Positions 9,189-21,797 of a stretch of 64,000 nt of DNA are shown piece after piece. The stretch's first letter is position 1, and every line of letters starts with the position of its first letter. The DNA lies in NCBI GenBank assembly GCA_034509755.1, contig CM067549.1, positions 40,003,305-40,067,304 on the forward strand, written 5' to 3'. The notes under the pieces were generated by a model. That model worked only from the letters and a program-made list of their open reading frames with translations. It did no database searches and was not told where the DNA came from. A program made the translations under genes and the position numbers. This DNA comes from Anisodus tanguticus. Taxonomy: Eukaryota > Streptophyta > Magnoliopsida > Solanales > Solanaceae.

Positions 9189-11887
9189 CAACAAAAACAT
9201 ACCCGATGAAATTTTACAACGTGGGGAGAGGATAGAGTGTATGCAGACCTTACATTTACCTTGGTAAGTAGAGAGACTATTTTCGATAGACCCTCGGCTC
9301 AAGAAAAAACATAAGCACAAGCAAAACCAAGAGATACGGTCAGACCCAGACAAGAAATTTAAAGTCGTATGAAAATGAGAGTAACAAAAGTGAACAGGCC
9401 ATGATAAAGCATTCTTGAAAAAAGTAGCACTAACTACCGCAAGTAAATAAGATAAACAAAGTACACGAAAGAACATACAATAGCAAAAATCAAAGGACGT
9501 GGAACTATAAAACAATATTGCGCCTACTAGTATGATAGGCTAGGCAAGGCTACAATCATAACACTACAACTACCATTATGTAAGCGTAAGTAGGACTACG
9601 CTCAACTACCTACTACCCTTCTACCCTAATATGTGACCTCCATAACCCCCTATCTAAGGTCATGTCCTCACTAAGTTGCACCTGCGTCATATCCCGTCTA
9701 ATCACCTCTCCCCAATATTTCTTCGTCCTACCTCTATCCCTTCTAAACCCGTCCTTAGCCAACCTCAAACACATCCGCACTGGGGCATTTGTGCCTATCA
9801 TTTGCACATGCCTGAACCATTTCAACCTCGCTTCCCGCATCTTATCCTCCACCGAGGCAACTCCCCCTCTGTCCTGGATATCATCATTTCTAATCATATC
9901 CCTCCTTGTATGCCCACACATCCATCTCAGCATCCTAATCTCTGCAACTTTCATCTTTTGGATGTGTGAAGTCTTGACTAGCTAACACTACATCCCATAC
10001 AACATAGTCGGTCTAACCACCATCATATAGAACTTGCCTTTAAGTTTTGGTGGCACTTTTTATCGGATAAGACTCCATATGCAAGCCTTCATTTCATCCA
10101 CCATGCACCAATACGATGTGTGTATTCCCTTGGATAATAGACCCGAGATACTTGAAACTTCCTTTCTTTAGAATGACCTGAGTACCAAGCCTCACCTCCA
10201 CTCTTGTCTCATGGTCTCTCCCGTTACTAAACTTGCACTTCAAGTATTATATCTTGGTCCTGCTCAACCTAAACCCTTTAGACTCCAGAGTCTGTCTCCA
10301 AACCTCCAACTTAGCGTTCACTTCATTGCAAGTCTCATCAATCAGGACTATGTCATCTGCGAATAACACACACCATGGCACCTCCCCTTAAATTTATCGC
10401 GTCGGTCCATCCATCACCAAGGCAAATAAGTATGGGCTTAGAGCTTATCCCTGGTGCAACCCCATCATCACTGAAAAGTGCTCCGAGTCTCTTCCTACTG
10501 TCTGTACCCTGGTCTTGGCTCCATTATAGACATCCTTGATCACCCTAGTGTACGCCACAAGTACACCTCTAACCTTCAAACATCTCCATAGAACCTCTCT
10601 AGGTACTTTGTTGTATGCCTTCTCGAGGTCGATGAAGACCATATGTAAGTCACTTTTCCTCTCCCTATACTGCACCACCAACCTCCTAATAAGATGAATG
10701 GCTTCTGTAGTCGAACGCCCCAACATGAATCCAAACTGGTTCTAAAAAATACACACGCCTCTCATCACCCTTATCTCTACGACCCTTTCCCAAACTTTCA
10801 TAGTGTGGCTTAACAACTTCATACCCCTATAGTTGTTGCAACTCTGGATGTCATCTTTGTTCTTGTACAAAGGAATCATTGTACTCCACTTCCATTCTTC
10901 AGGCATTCTTGTCGTCTTAAAAATGACATTAAACAGCTCAGTCAACCACTTCAAACTTGCCCTGCCTGCGCTCTTCCAAAATTCAATTGAGATCTCATCT
11001 GGCCTGGTCGCTCGTCCCCTGCGCATCCTACGAACATCACACTTAACCTCCTCAACCTTAATACTTTTACAATATCTAAAATCCCGGTACCTTCCGGATT
11101 GCTCCAAGCACAATGTCTTTATCTCCTTCTTCGTTCAAGAGTTTATGGAAGTAATAATGTCACCTCCGTCTAATAAGCGCGTCCTCCACCAATACTTTAC
11201 CTTCCTCGTCCTTGATGCACCTCACATGATCCATGTCACGGATCCTCCTCTCCCTCGCCTTGGCTAGTATGTACAACTTCTTATCCCCGTCTTTTTCCTC
11301 TAATTCCACATACAAGCGTTCAAACCCCGCTCTTTTCGCCGCCGTAATCACTAGTTTTGCCTCATTCCTCGCCATCTTATATAATTCCATATTCGTCCAC
11401 TTCTCCACCTCATCCTTGCTTTCTACCAATTTCGCATACTCCATTTTCTTTGCTTCCACCTTCTCTTGAACTTTACCATTCCACCACCAGTCCCCTCGAT
11501 GCCCACTACGGCTACCCCGCGAGACCCCTAGCACTTCTCTAGCTACCTCCCAAATGCAACTGGCCGTCCTATCCCACCTACCGGTAGCCCAATATTCCCC
11601 CAAGCCCCCTGGCCATCAACCTCTCCCCCATCTCATGTGCACTATCCATGGTCAAACACCCCCATTTCATTCTTAGCCTGTCTTCCACAACCCTCATCTT
11701 CTTCTCCATCTTGATCTCCAAATCCATCACCAAAAGCTTATGTCGGGTTGTAAGATACTCACTCGGAATAACTTTGCAGTCTTTACAAAGACTATTATCA
11801 ACCTTCCTAATGAGCAAAAAGTCTATCTAAGTCTTAGCCACCGAACTACGAAAAGTCACCAAGTGTTCCTCCTTTTATAATAATTTT
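9189..11887 (-). mobile_element. RTE-type LINE, 5'-truncated in the endonuclease (copy 2)
   Basis: Minus-strand non-LTR retrotransposon, longer than copy 1. From its 5' side (right) come several parts. The end of the endonuclease and its linker lies at 11578-11870 (IDFLLIRKVDNSLCKDCKVI, then YLTTRHKLLVMDLEIK). A spacer domain follows at 11160-11603. RT fingers lie at 10742-11113 (RRGRATRPDEISIEFWKSAG, MPEEWKWSTMIPLYKNKDDIQ, YRGMKLLSHTMKVWERVVE). The RT palm lies at 10445-10726 (DLHMVFIDLEKAYNKVPREV). A decayed catalytic-box region lies near 10320-10370, and the C-terminal domain at 9613-9954. The 3' tail has weak TTG-like repeats at 9183-9200. Frameshifts split every part. The family encodes a single ORF with endonuclease and RT; here the endonuclease N-terminus is lost. 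Confidence 0.88.
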
Positions 11888-11897
11888 TTCTTTTATT

Positions 11898-12612
11898 ATA
11901 AATTATAATTTAAGTTCATTAACATCATGAGTAGAATAATCAAATCTCTGCCGCTATTTTCTATCTTTGTAATTTTATAATATATGTGCTGGGCAAACCC
12001 TTAAATTTCACTTTCTCCCTATATTCTATTAATTTAAAATCTTTTGATAATATAAATAAATCTTTTCATGAGGTGTACAGTAATCCTCAAAATAAGCATC
12101 TTCCTGTAGAAATATTGAAGCACAAAAGCTCCGCAACCTAAAGTGTAATTTGTATGGCATTAAAATATTTTTTTTAATCTGAGAATTCAAAGAGATGATC
12201 TCCAAAAGCTGCTTCTGAATCAAACAATTTCATAATTGTTGTTTGAATCGTCTTTTTCAGCGAGAAAAAAAAATAGTCTTCTTCAGCAAAAAGGATAGAA
12301 TTACTTGGAGTCTTCAATTAGTCCCCAGATTTTTAAAAACTTGTTAAATAAGATATTTTGAGAAAATTAATTAAATAAAAGAGTTTAATACTATGAAAGG
12401 GTAAATTAGTCGTATCATAATATATTGTGTTGCATTGTACCTCTTTTAAAAAAGTCCCATAAATTTATAAGAAGTGGCTATTGGGATATAGTTTGCAGAT
12501 AATACTTCTTTTTTATCATCTAGACTAGATTAGTTGGAACTTATTATATATATCATACTATTATATAAGGTGTAAATGTTTCTACACGTAAGCATTTCCA
12601 AGATTATAAGTT
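11898..12612. other. Unassigned AT-rich sequence between LINE 2 and copia A
   Basis: No coding frame or repeat end recognised; composition is strongly AT-rich. Confidence 0.4.
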
Positions 12613-12617
12613 TATAT

Positions 12618-14090
12618 TGTAGGGATTTGTTGGTTGTTGTACGCCACGGATATTGAAAACTTGTTTCAAATCCAACAAACGTAGAACTGTTTGACTATAG
12701 GATAATTTTAGACTGTAAACATAAGACTTGAATGGTACTTACATGTTTACAATATCTGGAATCTTTATCAACTATGGGTGCGCACGTGAATGCCCTTTCG
12801 ATTGCAAGCTCCAAACTTCAATGTATTCCTCCTTTGGAAAGCTAGGAAATCCGGCAGAGGTTCGAGATATTGTTTTGATTCTGAGTCTCTAAGACTTAGA
12901 ATAATGATATAAAAATCAAGTGTAATGAATAATGAAGTGTATGTCTGTATTTATAGGTGAAAAATTAGGTCAAACCGGATTAGGGTTTGACCTTGGGCCT
13001 GACCCAAAATTCAAGACATATTAGGTCATGGCGCCGCAACCCTATGGTATGGGTGTCGCGACGCTGACGTGGCCCTACACTGTCTCATTTTATTTTCCGC
13101 ATATTCTTAATTAAATCCAAAATCTAATTTTGACTTAATTAAAACAATCATTATTCATTTAAATATCTCGATTCTAAATCTAATATTTAATACTCTCTCA
13201 ATACATCCTTAGATCGAAAAGACAATCGACATAGTGTGACCCTACATGCCTTCACATATCGACATTAATCAAATTAAGGTCTACGCGGAACTACTAGACA
13301 GCGTTGCAAGACGAACTCAATGTGTGAAGTACGTTTACACGAATCCAGTAAACTTAACCTTTATATGGTAAGATAAAATTCTTTCATTCACGACACACCC
13401 GATTAAGCTTAGGATTTGTCAAGTGTCTATCCAAATGGTTTAATCATTGTATCTCATCTATATTAGTTGACAACTAGACCATATTCTAAATATGTCTATT
13501 GCGTTGGCCAACGACTTAGTCAACCTAATATCACTGAGAATCTGAGTATTCTCTCGAATATATATTCGAGGAATGAATCCTAATCTTGGCTCAACTACCA
13601 CCTTTAATCCACATCGTAATGTACCCAATACAAGTCGTATCTCAACCTATAAGGTATTTGAGCTTAGGACATGATCAAAGTATATTACTATGTAGACAAG
13701 GTGCGCATTGACCTCAAGTCTAAGGACTTCTATCTACCACACGCTGATCATACTTTAGACAAGTGTAACAAACAATATATCTGCAGGGTATACCAATACT
13801 TTCAAACTATCCATGTGTCCATCACGAGTAGCCATTACTCGTAGCATGTGAGACATACTACATCCTCTAAGGATGTGATGCATACCACATGTCGACTTAT
13901 CACATATCATCGATATCCCATTTTGATGATCATTAGTCTAGGGATGCATATTATAGAATATTATAAACAATCAACTAGTAATTAATAATTGCAAATGCCA
14001 AAATATTAATCTCCATTAATAATAATACGAACGTGTATAGAGTACATTTGTCTTAATACGGATTGTCTCTAGGACATACATATACTTTCA
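12618..14090 (-). repeat. Copia A 3' LTR (1,473 bp)
   Basis: Begins TGTAGGGATTTGTTGG and ends ATATACTTTCA on the plus strand. It matches 20258-21797 along its length with scattered substitutions. It lacks a segment of about 67 bp present in the other LTR near 21560-21640, between the sequences TGATCATTA and CTAGGGATGCA. A TATA-like TATAAATA (minus) lies at 12948-12955. Confidence 0.93.
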
Positions 14091-14104
14091 ATCTCCCACT
14101 TGGC

Positions 14105-15352
14105 CTAGATCCAATCTCTAACATATTTAATGCACATATTCTCAAAATGACCATTATGCTTGACTAATCTTAATGGTTTAGTGAATGGGCCAGCTAGATT
14201 ATCGTCTGTGGGAACATAGTCTAATCTAATCTCTTCAATCTTCACCATCTCCCTGAGTATGTAGTACTTCCTTGATACATGTTTGTTTTTATTTATTGAT
14301 CTTAGTTCCTTAGCCAGTGCAATCGCACCAGTGTTGTCACAATAAATAGTTATTGGACAACTGACACTCGGAACTACCCTTAGTTCCTTCAGGAACTCAG
14401 CAATCGTGACAACTTCTTTACCAGATTCTGATCCAGCAATGTACTCAGCTTCTGTTGTCGAATCAAGAGTTGTAGCTTGTTTGGAACTTTTCCACTCAAC
14501 TGCTCCACCATTGAAAATGAACGTGTACCCAGACTGAGATTTGAAGTCATCAAGATCCGTCTGGAAGCTAGTATCAGTGTACCCAGTAGCAGCTAGCTTT
14601 TCTTCCCCGCCATAGACTAAGAAGTAATTTTTAGTTCGTCTAAAACACTTAAGAATACTCTTGACTGCTTTCCAGTGTTCTTCCCCAGGATTCTGCTGGA
14701 ATTTGCAAGTCATACTAAGTGCAAAGGCCACATCTGGCCTAGTACAGGTCATGGCATACATGATCGATCCTATAGCCGAAGCATATGGGATCCTCTCCAT
14801 GCGTTCAAGTTCTATAGCATTAGAATAAATGTCCTTCTTAGATAACTTGATGCCTTGTCCCATAGGTAGACTGTCTTTCTTGGATTTTTTCATAGAAAAA
14901 CGTATAAGCACTTTGTCTATGTATACTGACTGTGACATCCCCAACAATCTATTAGGTCTATCCCTATAGATCATAATTCCCAGAATGTAGCAGCCTTCAC
15001 CTAAATCCTTCATCATGAAGGTACTGGACAACCACTCCTTGACTGACTGCAGGAGAGTCTTACCGTCTCCCATTATCAACATGTTATCTACATATATAAT
15101 AATGAAGGCAATACTCTCATCCTTGCGTTTACTATAAACACAGGGATCCTCTTTTCTTCTGACGAAATCAAATAACTTGATAGCCTTGTCAAAGCAAAAG
15201 TTCCAACTCCTCGAAGCTTGCTTAAGCCCATAAATGGACTTTTGTAGCTTGCATACAACATTTGGTTTGGACTCAAGCGAAAAACCCTCAGGTTGTTTCA
15301 TATACACCTCCTCAACTAGATTACCATTGAGGAAAGCGGTTTTGACGTCCAT
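14105..15352 (-). pseudogene. Copia A reverse transcriptase and RNase H
   Basis: A 415-residue open frame covers the rest of the RT and all of RNase H. It starts MDVKTAFLNGNLVEEVYMKQ and contains KSIYGLKQASRSWN. The RT active-site box reads YVDN at about residue 92, where the family has YVDD, so an essential metal-binding Asp has become Asn. RNase H shows GYTDTSF, TTEAEYIAGSE and IYCDNTGAIALA, then HVSRKYYILREMV and the end motif DNLAGPFTKPL. Further N-terminal RT parts lie at 15382-16054 in other frames (MYINQVWNLVDLPGGIKPTG, RKWVFKKKIDAFGN). The length fits the family, but the changed box and frameshifts imply no activity. Confidence 0.9.
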
Positions 15353-15381
15353 CTGCCAAATGTCATAGTCATTATATGCAG

Positions 15382-16054
15382 CTATTGCAAGTAAAATTCG
15401 AATGGACTTAATCTTAGCAACATGTGAAAAGGTTTCATCATAATCGACTCAGGCCATTGATTACAACCTTTAGCCACCAACCTTGTGTTTATAAGTCTGT
15501 ACATTTCCAAATGCATCGATCTTCTTCTTGAAGACCCATTTGCGTCCTGTGGGTTTAATCCCACCTGGCAAATCAACCAAGTTCCACACTTGATTGATGT
15601 ACATAGATTCCATCTCGGATTTCATGGCTTCTTGCCATCTCTTCGAATCAATGTCCAACATTGCTTCGCTATAGGTTGTAGGCTCATCATTATCGGAAAT
15701 ATCTATTTCACTGTGTGTTTTCACAAGTAGATTTGGTTTTTTAGGAGGACGATGAGTCCTAGTGGACCTACGAAGTTGATTGCTTTGCAGTTCAATGCTT
15801 GGTATGTTCTGACTGTGAGAGAGTTCTTGTATGTTAGATAATCCACTAACTTGAGAGCTTTCAGGAATATCATTTTCATGTATTTCGTGAATGGGGGGAG
15901 GTGCAACCATTGCATCTACTCCCAAAGGCTGTGTAGGAGGATCTTGCATTTCTGCATTGTTCCTCGTAACACTCCCACTGGCCGAATGGCATACTTGAAG
16001 TACCCAATTTTCACCAAATACTCCCACTGAATTCTTGTCTTGGTCATTCGGCAT
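15382..16054 (-). pseudogene. Copia A linker and N-terminal RT region
   Basis: The frame at 15470-16054 (194 residues) has a low-complexity linker (SSQVSGLSNIQELSHSQNIP), then RRSTRTHRPPKKPN. Next come the conserved RT entry segments EAMLDIDSKRWQEAMKSEME and NQVWNLVDLPGGIKPTGRKW. A frame change at about 15480 moves it to the frame carrying TRLVAKGCNQ (15382-15576). This is the standard integrase-RT linker of copia elements. Confidence 0.8.
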
Positions 16055-16300
16055 GGATTCAACATCTATGTTAGCTTGCGGTTCTTGAATTTCTTCAAGT
16101 TCTATCTTTGTGCAACTATGTTCCTTGTAGACATATTATTCTTCAAGAAAAGTTGCGTTCCTGGAAACAATGACCTTACGTGCTCCAGGAAGATAGAAGT
16201 AGTATCCCTGCGTTTCCTTTGGATACCCCATGAAGTAACATTTCTCACTTTTGGATTCCAACTTGTCAGTGAGCATCTTCTTAATATATGCAGGGTACCC

Positions 16301-16990
16301 CTAGGGTCTCATATGTTTAAGAGCTGGCTTTTTGCCACACCATATCTCATAAGGTGTCTTTTCTACTGACTTGGAATAAACCATGTTCAGAACATATATT
16401 GAGGTTTGTATAGCATGTCCCCAAAGGTATGTCGGTAGAGCTGAGAAGCTCATCATGGATCGAACTATATCCAATAAGGTTCGGTTTTTCCTTTCGGCAA
16501 CATCATTAATCTGTGGTGTTCCAGGAGGTGTCCACTCTGATTGGACTCCATGTAGCTTTAAATAATCTAGAAAATTCTTGCTCAAGTATTCACCTCCTCG
16601 ATTCGATCAAAGGGTCTTGATACTTGTTGCAAGTTGTTTTTTCTACTTCCGACTTGTACTCTTTGAACTTCTCAAAAGCCTCAGATTTGTTCCTCATAAG
16701 ATACACATATCCATACCTTGTGAAGTCGTCAGTAAAAGTGATGAAGTATGGGAAACCTCCTTTAGCTTGAGTCGAAAAAGGCTCACATACATCAATATGG
16801 ACCAACTCAAGCACCTCCTTGGCTCACACACCCTTCCCAGAAGTGGCTTATTGGTCATCTTTCCTCTTAAGCAAGATTCGCAGTTATCATAAGACTCTAA
16901 GTCAAATGGTTCGAGGTAGTCTAACTTCCTCAACCTTGCTATCCTTGATTCGTTGATATGACCAAGTCTGCAATGCCATAGGTAGGTAGA
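16301..16990 (-). pseudogene. Copia A integrase
   Basis: The minus strand from about 16990 shows the N-terminal zinc-binding module (WHCRLGHINESRIARLRKLD, later CESCLRGKM). The catalytic core follows: HIDVCEPFSTQAKGGFPYFI, TFTDDFTRYGYVYLMRNKSE, and after frame changes SEWTPPGTPQINDVAERKNR with the expected Glu, then TYLWGHAIQTSIYVLNMV. This is the DDE integrase that inserts retrotransposon cDNA. Frame changes near 16600, 16830 and 16970 break it into at least three pieces (16301-16585, 16590-16814, 16694-16933). Confidence 0.88.
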
Positions 16991-17123
16991 GTTTCTATTA
17001 CTTATCTTAGCTCATTTATTTTGTACATTGAATATTTCTCGACTACAGTTTAGTGTATACAATCCATCCACAAGAGGAGCACTTCCATATATAACATTAT
17101 CAAAAGACAGTACTTAACTGCCA

Positions 17124-17340
17124 TTATAAATATATGAGGAAAACACCCTCCATGTCCAAAACAAGGATAGAAATGATATTCCTCGTTAACGAGGGTACGT
17201 AGTAACAATCATTTAACACTAGACAATAGCCAAAAGGCAAATCTAATCTATAAGATCCTACGCGCTCAGCATCCACCCGTGCTCCATTTCTAACGCGTAG
17301 GTCCACCTCTCTTGGTCCAACCTTCCTGCTATCAGTTAGT
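17124..17340 (-). pseudogene. Copia A segment between protease and integrase
   Basis: A frame of 60 residues (MDLRVRNGARVDAERVGSYR, then CLVLNDCYYVPSLTRNIIS) matches the usual copia stretch that follows the aspartic protease active site. A stop just after CTNV (near 17340) separates it from gag-protease; related elements read through here with Gln. Confidence 0.75.
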
Positions 17341-17342
17341 CC

Positions 17343-18287
17343 CTACACATTGGTACAAATGTGTGATCCACAAGCGATATCCAATACCCAGGAATGAGAG
17401 TTATTTATAGACATATTTATTTCAATGACGTACATACCTTGTTCACCAGAGGTAGAAACACCTGGCGTTTTTCCTCCTCCTGGTGCAGTGCAGTCCTTCT
17501 TCCAATGCCCATTCTTGTTGCAGTTGAGGCATACATCCTTAGCCGGATTCACCTTCTTCTTTTTCACACCTCCCTTAGGCTTTATAGCCGAGGGCGCAAC
17601 GACCGCTTTGCCCTTCTTCTTCTGCCATTTCTTACCTTTCAGCTTGGGTCGGCCAATAGAGCTCACCATGAGCACAACTTTGCCTTTGGAAGTGGAAGAC
17701 TCAAATGTCTTGAGCATGTTGTGCAGCTCCGGCAGACTCACCTTCGTTCCATTCATATTGTAATTCACTATAAAGTTTTCAAAGGAACGAGGGAGAGAGT
17801 TCAGGATGAAGGTGGTAGCGACATTCTTTTGCAACTTCATTCCATTTGAAGCAAGTCTCTCTATCAGTCCTATCAGCTTCAACACATGCTGCGAGACCTG
17901 GCCCCTTTCATTGAGCTTACACTTAAAAAGTTCTATCAATAACTTATATTCCATAGTCTGGGATTGTGAGTCATAGAGACTCTTCAAGTGTTCGAGCATC
18001 TCATTGGGACTCATGTTCTCATGTTGTCTCTGAAGTTCCATAGATATGAAAGACAACATCACGCACTGTGCTGAAGTGGCATCATCTAGGTGTTTTTGGT
18101 AAGCATCCTTATCAAAAGAGGCATATTCAGCAGAGTCTGTCGCAGGGACTGTTGGGAACACTGTGTCCAACACGTATTCTAATTTCTCTTATCTCAACAC
18201 TATTCTCAAATTTCTTAGCCAGTTAAGGTAGTTAGGTCCGGTAAGTTTGTTCATTTCAATCAATATTTTTAGTGATAAGCTCGACAT
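17343..18287 (-). pseudogene. Copia A gag with start of protease
   Basis: The likely start is the ATG at 18285-18287: it gives MSSLSLKILIEMNKLTGPNY, then LNWLRNLRIVLR, the standard copia gag opening. A TAA interrupts right after LRIVLR, and the frame resumes as EKLEYVLDTVFPTVPA (276-residue open part at 17343-18173). The capsid-like region contains MSPNEMLEHLKSLYD and ERLASNGMKLQKNVATTFIL. A basic stretch leads to the zinc knuckle CLNCNKNGHWKKDC (CX2CX4HX4C). The protease box reads WVLDIACGSHIC instead of a LDTGCGSH-type sequence, so the catalytic DTG is lost. Confidence 0.88.
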
Positions 18288-19586
18288 TTTTGATAATATG
18301 ATGAATTAGATAGACTGGAAATCAAACTCAAAATTTGTTTCCTATTATACACATTCGTTTAGGCTAATCAACATGGTCTTTTGTTTAATTAGCTCCCACT
18401 ATTTTAACATACTTCTACGACCACATGGTAGAATACAGACCTATATTAATTAAGGTCATAATGGGCCAAGATCCAAGCCTATGCTATCTCCACGTTTGCT
18501 TTGACTGATAACTTTAATAACACATCTTGGTAGGTTCTAAACCAATTGCAAAATTTATTTGCAACTCTTGGTTGATCAAATATTATATTTAATCTTGCAT
18601 CCTTAGATTAGTCCGATACTTTGTTGCCAGGATTTGTCTAATCAAGTCAACCCCATTACACGACTGCGTTTATGTATGTAAGTAAATTTAGCCTTTGTGA
18701 GCAAACACTTTGGTGTAAATACCCACAAAAGTTTATCATTTACCTTTACATTTAAAACACATCTATGAAAGAGTCCGGGTCCTCGTAGACTTAGAGCAAA
18801 TGCTTTGGCATAAATACTCGTATCACCGAAAAGGATTTTGCACTCTAACAATTATAATGGACGACGCATTTTTAATTTAGACTTGTATTTAAAATTTTGG
18901 GGAATATTTTAATTCAAGGTTTTAACCAAGATCAATTCTTTTACGTCATATCCAATATGACATTTTAATATCATGCAAAACTAATGACACATATAGTTGG
19001 GAACCGTCAACCCAATATGCATGTTATAAGATGATTTAATCAAATACTGGACGCCGTCTGCCCATACAGTTATAACAGACACTATGTTAATTCTTAAATG
19101 AAAGCATTTAAACACTTAACATATAATTCGTATATTATTCAATAATATACAATTAATAATAATCATGGGTTAACTTGTCTAAACTCTAAAATTTAAGTCT
19201 AATCCAAACAGTCCCTAAAATATTTTATGATTTTAAAAACTGATTTTCAGGATACTCTGTAAGTTCCAGATTTTCAGAATTTACAGTTTAGTCCCTCAAA
19301 ATTTAAAATTTCAATTTTGAACCCCTTTAATTTCATAAAAGTCCAATTTTAGTTTTTAGAAAATATTTTCAGATTTCATGGACTTGTCTGTAATTTCTAG
19401 AATATTAAATTAATTACAGATTTGGCCCAAGGGACCAAATCTGCTTTTCTGAAATGCAGATTTGCCCCAAGGACCAAATCTGATGATTTTAAAAACTTTT
19501 CCAGGGACCAAATTGCAATTCCATAAACTTTTATAATTTTCAGATTTGCCCCAAGGGCTAAATTACAATTTTGGAAATCGCAACTG

Positions 19587-19806
19587 GCCCGCTGGAACAG
19601 TGAATGTCGCCACTGTTCACGTCGAAACAGTGTTCGGTTACTGTTCATTGTTCGGAAAATATATATATATATATATATTTAAATTGTAGCCTGCTGGAAT
19701 AGTGATTGTCGCCATTGTTCACGCTAGAACAGTGTTCGGTTACTGTTCACTATTCCGAAAATAAATAAATATATAAATAATATATATATATATATATATT
19801 TAAAAT
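19587..19806. repeat. Diverged tandem duplication in copia A leader
   Basis: Two units of roughly 100-120 bp share CTGGAA(C/T)AGTGA, TGTCGCCA, GTTCACG, AACAGTGTTCGGTTACTGTTC and an AT-rich end with TA runs. Each unit has inverted GTGAAC/GTTCAC words able to pair. Confidence 0.7.
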
Positions 19807-20240
19807 TGGAGCCCCGATGCCGCGGCAAACCCTAGGTGGCGCCGCGGCGCTCCATCGTATAGCTGCGGCACCTCCATCTCAGAAGCACAAAATCCGCATT
19901 TTTGAAACCCTAAAACTGGTACAGGGTCAGATTTGCAGATTCATCTTCATTACACTTCACTATCAAACAACACGTTCATCGACCATCATCCAATCCAATT
20001 CCTTCTCGTTCTTCGCTTCAGTGCACCATGTTCGCAATGAATCAGTTACGCACATTGACTTAGAAGAGTTAGATCGGAATGACTTTCTCGATTACATCAT
20101 TGTTTGATAGTTTGGGAGACAAGGGTGATGTGCTTTTAAGATATTAGGTTTTCAAGCTTTAAACGACATAAATTTCATATTTAAACAAATTCTAACCCAT
20201 ATTATTATTAACTAATTACCTTATAATCATACAAAACAGC

Positions 20241-20257
20241 CCTGACTCTGATACCAC
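20241..20257 (-). promoter_or_regulatory. Copia A primer-binding site
   Basis: On the minus strand TGGTATCAGAGTCAGG follows the 5' LTR after a single G. It is complementary to the 3' end of initiator Met tRNA, the usual copia primer. Confidence 0.85.
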
Positions 20258-21797
20258 TATAGGGATTTGTTGGGTTGTTGTACACAACGGATATTGAAAA
20301 TTTTTGTTTCAAACCCAACAAACGTAGAACTGTTTGACTATAGGATAATTTTATACTGGAAACATAAGACTTGAATGGTACTTACATGTTTACAATATCT
20401 GGAATCTTTATCAACTATGGGTGCGCACGCGAATGCCCTTTCGATTGCAAGATCCAAGCTTCAATGTATTCCTCCTTTGGAAAGCTAGGAAATCCGGCAG
20501 AGGTTCGAGAGAGTATTTTGATTCTGAGTCTCTAAGACTTAGAATAGTGATATGAAAATCAAGTGTAATGAATAATGAAGTGTATGTCTGTATTTATAGG
20601 TGAAAAATTAGGTCAAACCAGATTTGGGTTTGACCTTGGGCCTGCCCAAAATTCGAGACATGTTAGGTCATGGCGCCGCAACCCTATGGTGTGGGCGCCG
20701 CGACGCTGACGTGACCCTACACTGTCTCATTTTATTTTCCGCATATTCTTAATTAAATCCAAAATCTAATTTTGACTTAATTAAAACAATCATTATTCAT
20801 TTAAATATCTCGATTCTAAATCTAATATTTAATACTCTCTCAATACATCCTTAGATCGAAAAGACAATCGACATATTGTGACCCTACATGCCTTCACATA
20901 TCGACATTAATCAAATTAAGGTCTACGCGGAACTACTAGACAGCGTTACAAGACGAACTCAATGTGTGAAGTACGTTTACACGAATCCAATAAACTTAAC
21001 CTTTATATGGTAAGATAAAATTCTTTCATTCACGACACACCCGATTAAGCTTAGGATTTGTCAAGTGTCTATCCAAATGGTTTAATCATTGTATCTCATC
21101 TATATTAGTTGACAACTAGACCATATTCTAAATATGTCTATTGCGTTGGCCAACGACTTAGTCAACCTAATATCACTGAGAATCTGAGTGTTCTCTCGAA
21201 TATATATTCGAGGAATGAATCCTAATCTTAGTTCAACTACCACCTTTAATCCACATCGTAATGTACCAAATACAAGTTGTATGTCAACCTATAAAGCATT
21301 TGAGCTTAGGATATGATCAAAGTATATTACTCTGTAGACAAGGTGCGCATTGACCTCAAGTCTAAGGACTTCTATCTACCACACGTTGATCATACTTTAG
21401 ACAAGTATAACAAACAATATATCAACAGGGTATACCAATACTTTCAAAGTATCCATGTGTCCATCACGAGTAGTCATTACTCGTAGCAAGTGAGACATAC
21501 TACATCCTCTAAGGATGTGATGCAGACCACATGTCGACTTATCACATATAATCGATATCTCATTCTCGATGATCATTACTCGAGGCTATTTTAAGAGTTA
21601 CGTTATAATATTAATATATCACATTATTAATAATAATGTAACTACTAGGGATGCATATTATAGAATATTATAAACAATCAACTAATAATCCAATAATTGC
21701 AGATGCCAAAATATTAATCTCATTAATAATAATACGAACGTGTATAAATTACATTTGTCTTAATACGAGTTGTCTCTATGACATACATATACTTTCA
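20258..21797 (-). repeat. Copia A 5' LTR (1,540 bp)
   Basis: Same sequence as the 3' LTR with scattered changes. Its inner terminus reads TA rather than TG on the plus strand (TATAGGGATTTG). It retains the roughly 67-bp segment missing from the other LTR. A TATA-like TATAAATA in minus orientation at 20591-20598 is the likely core promoter. Confidence 0.93.

Larger units (their letters stand above)
18288..20257 (-). other. Copia A long 5' leader
   Basis: About 2 kb between the primer-binding site and gag without coding potential on the element strand. It holds a run of similar segments built on CAGATTTGCCCCAAGGGACC (about 19415-19560) and a diverged tandem duplication rich in inverted GTGAACAGT motifs (19587-19806). 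A short plus-strand frame at 19817-20107 has no recognisable motif. Confidence 0.6.
12618..21797 (-). mobile_element. Ty1/copia retrotransposon A, complete length, inactive
   Basis: A 9.2-kb element read on the minus strand. The LTRs are 12618-14090 (3' LTR) and 20258-21797 (5' LTR). Both flanks carry TATAT (12613-12617 and 21798-21802), so the boundaries are secure. The minus strand shows a primer-binding site TGGTATCAGAGTCAGG one base inside the 5' LTR, and a purine-rich tract AAGTGGGAGA next to the 3' LTR. The order gag, protease, integrase, RT, RNase H is the copia order. A long leader of about 2 kb separates the 5' LTR from gag. Stops, a lost protease motif and a changed RT active site make it non-autonomous. 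Clade (Tork/TAR-like by its gag NYLNW and SIYGLKQASRSWN motifs) is a guess. Confidence 0.93.
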
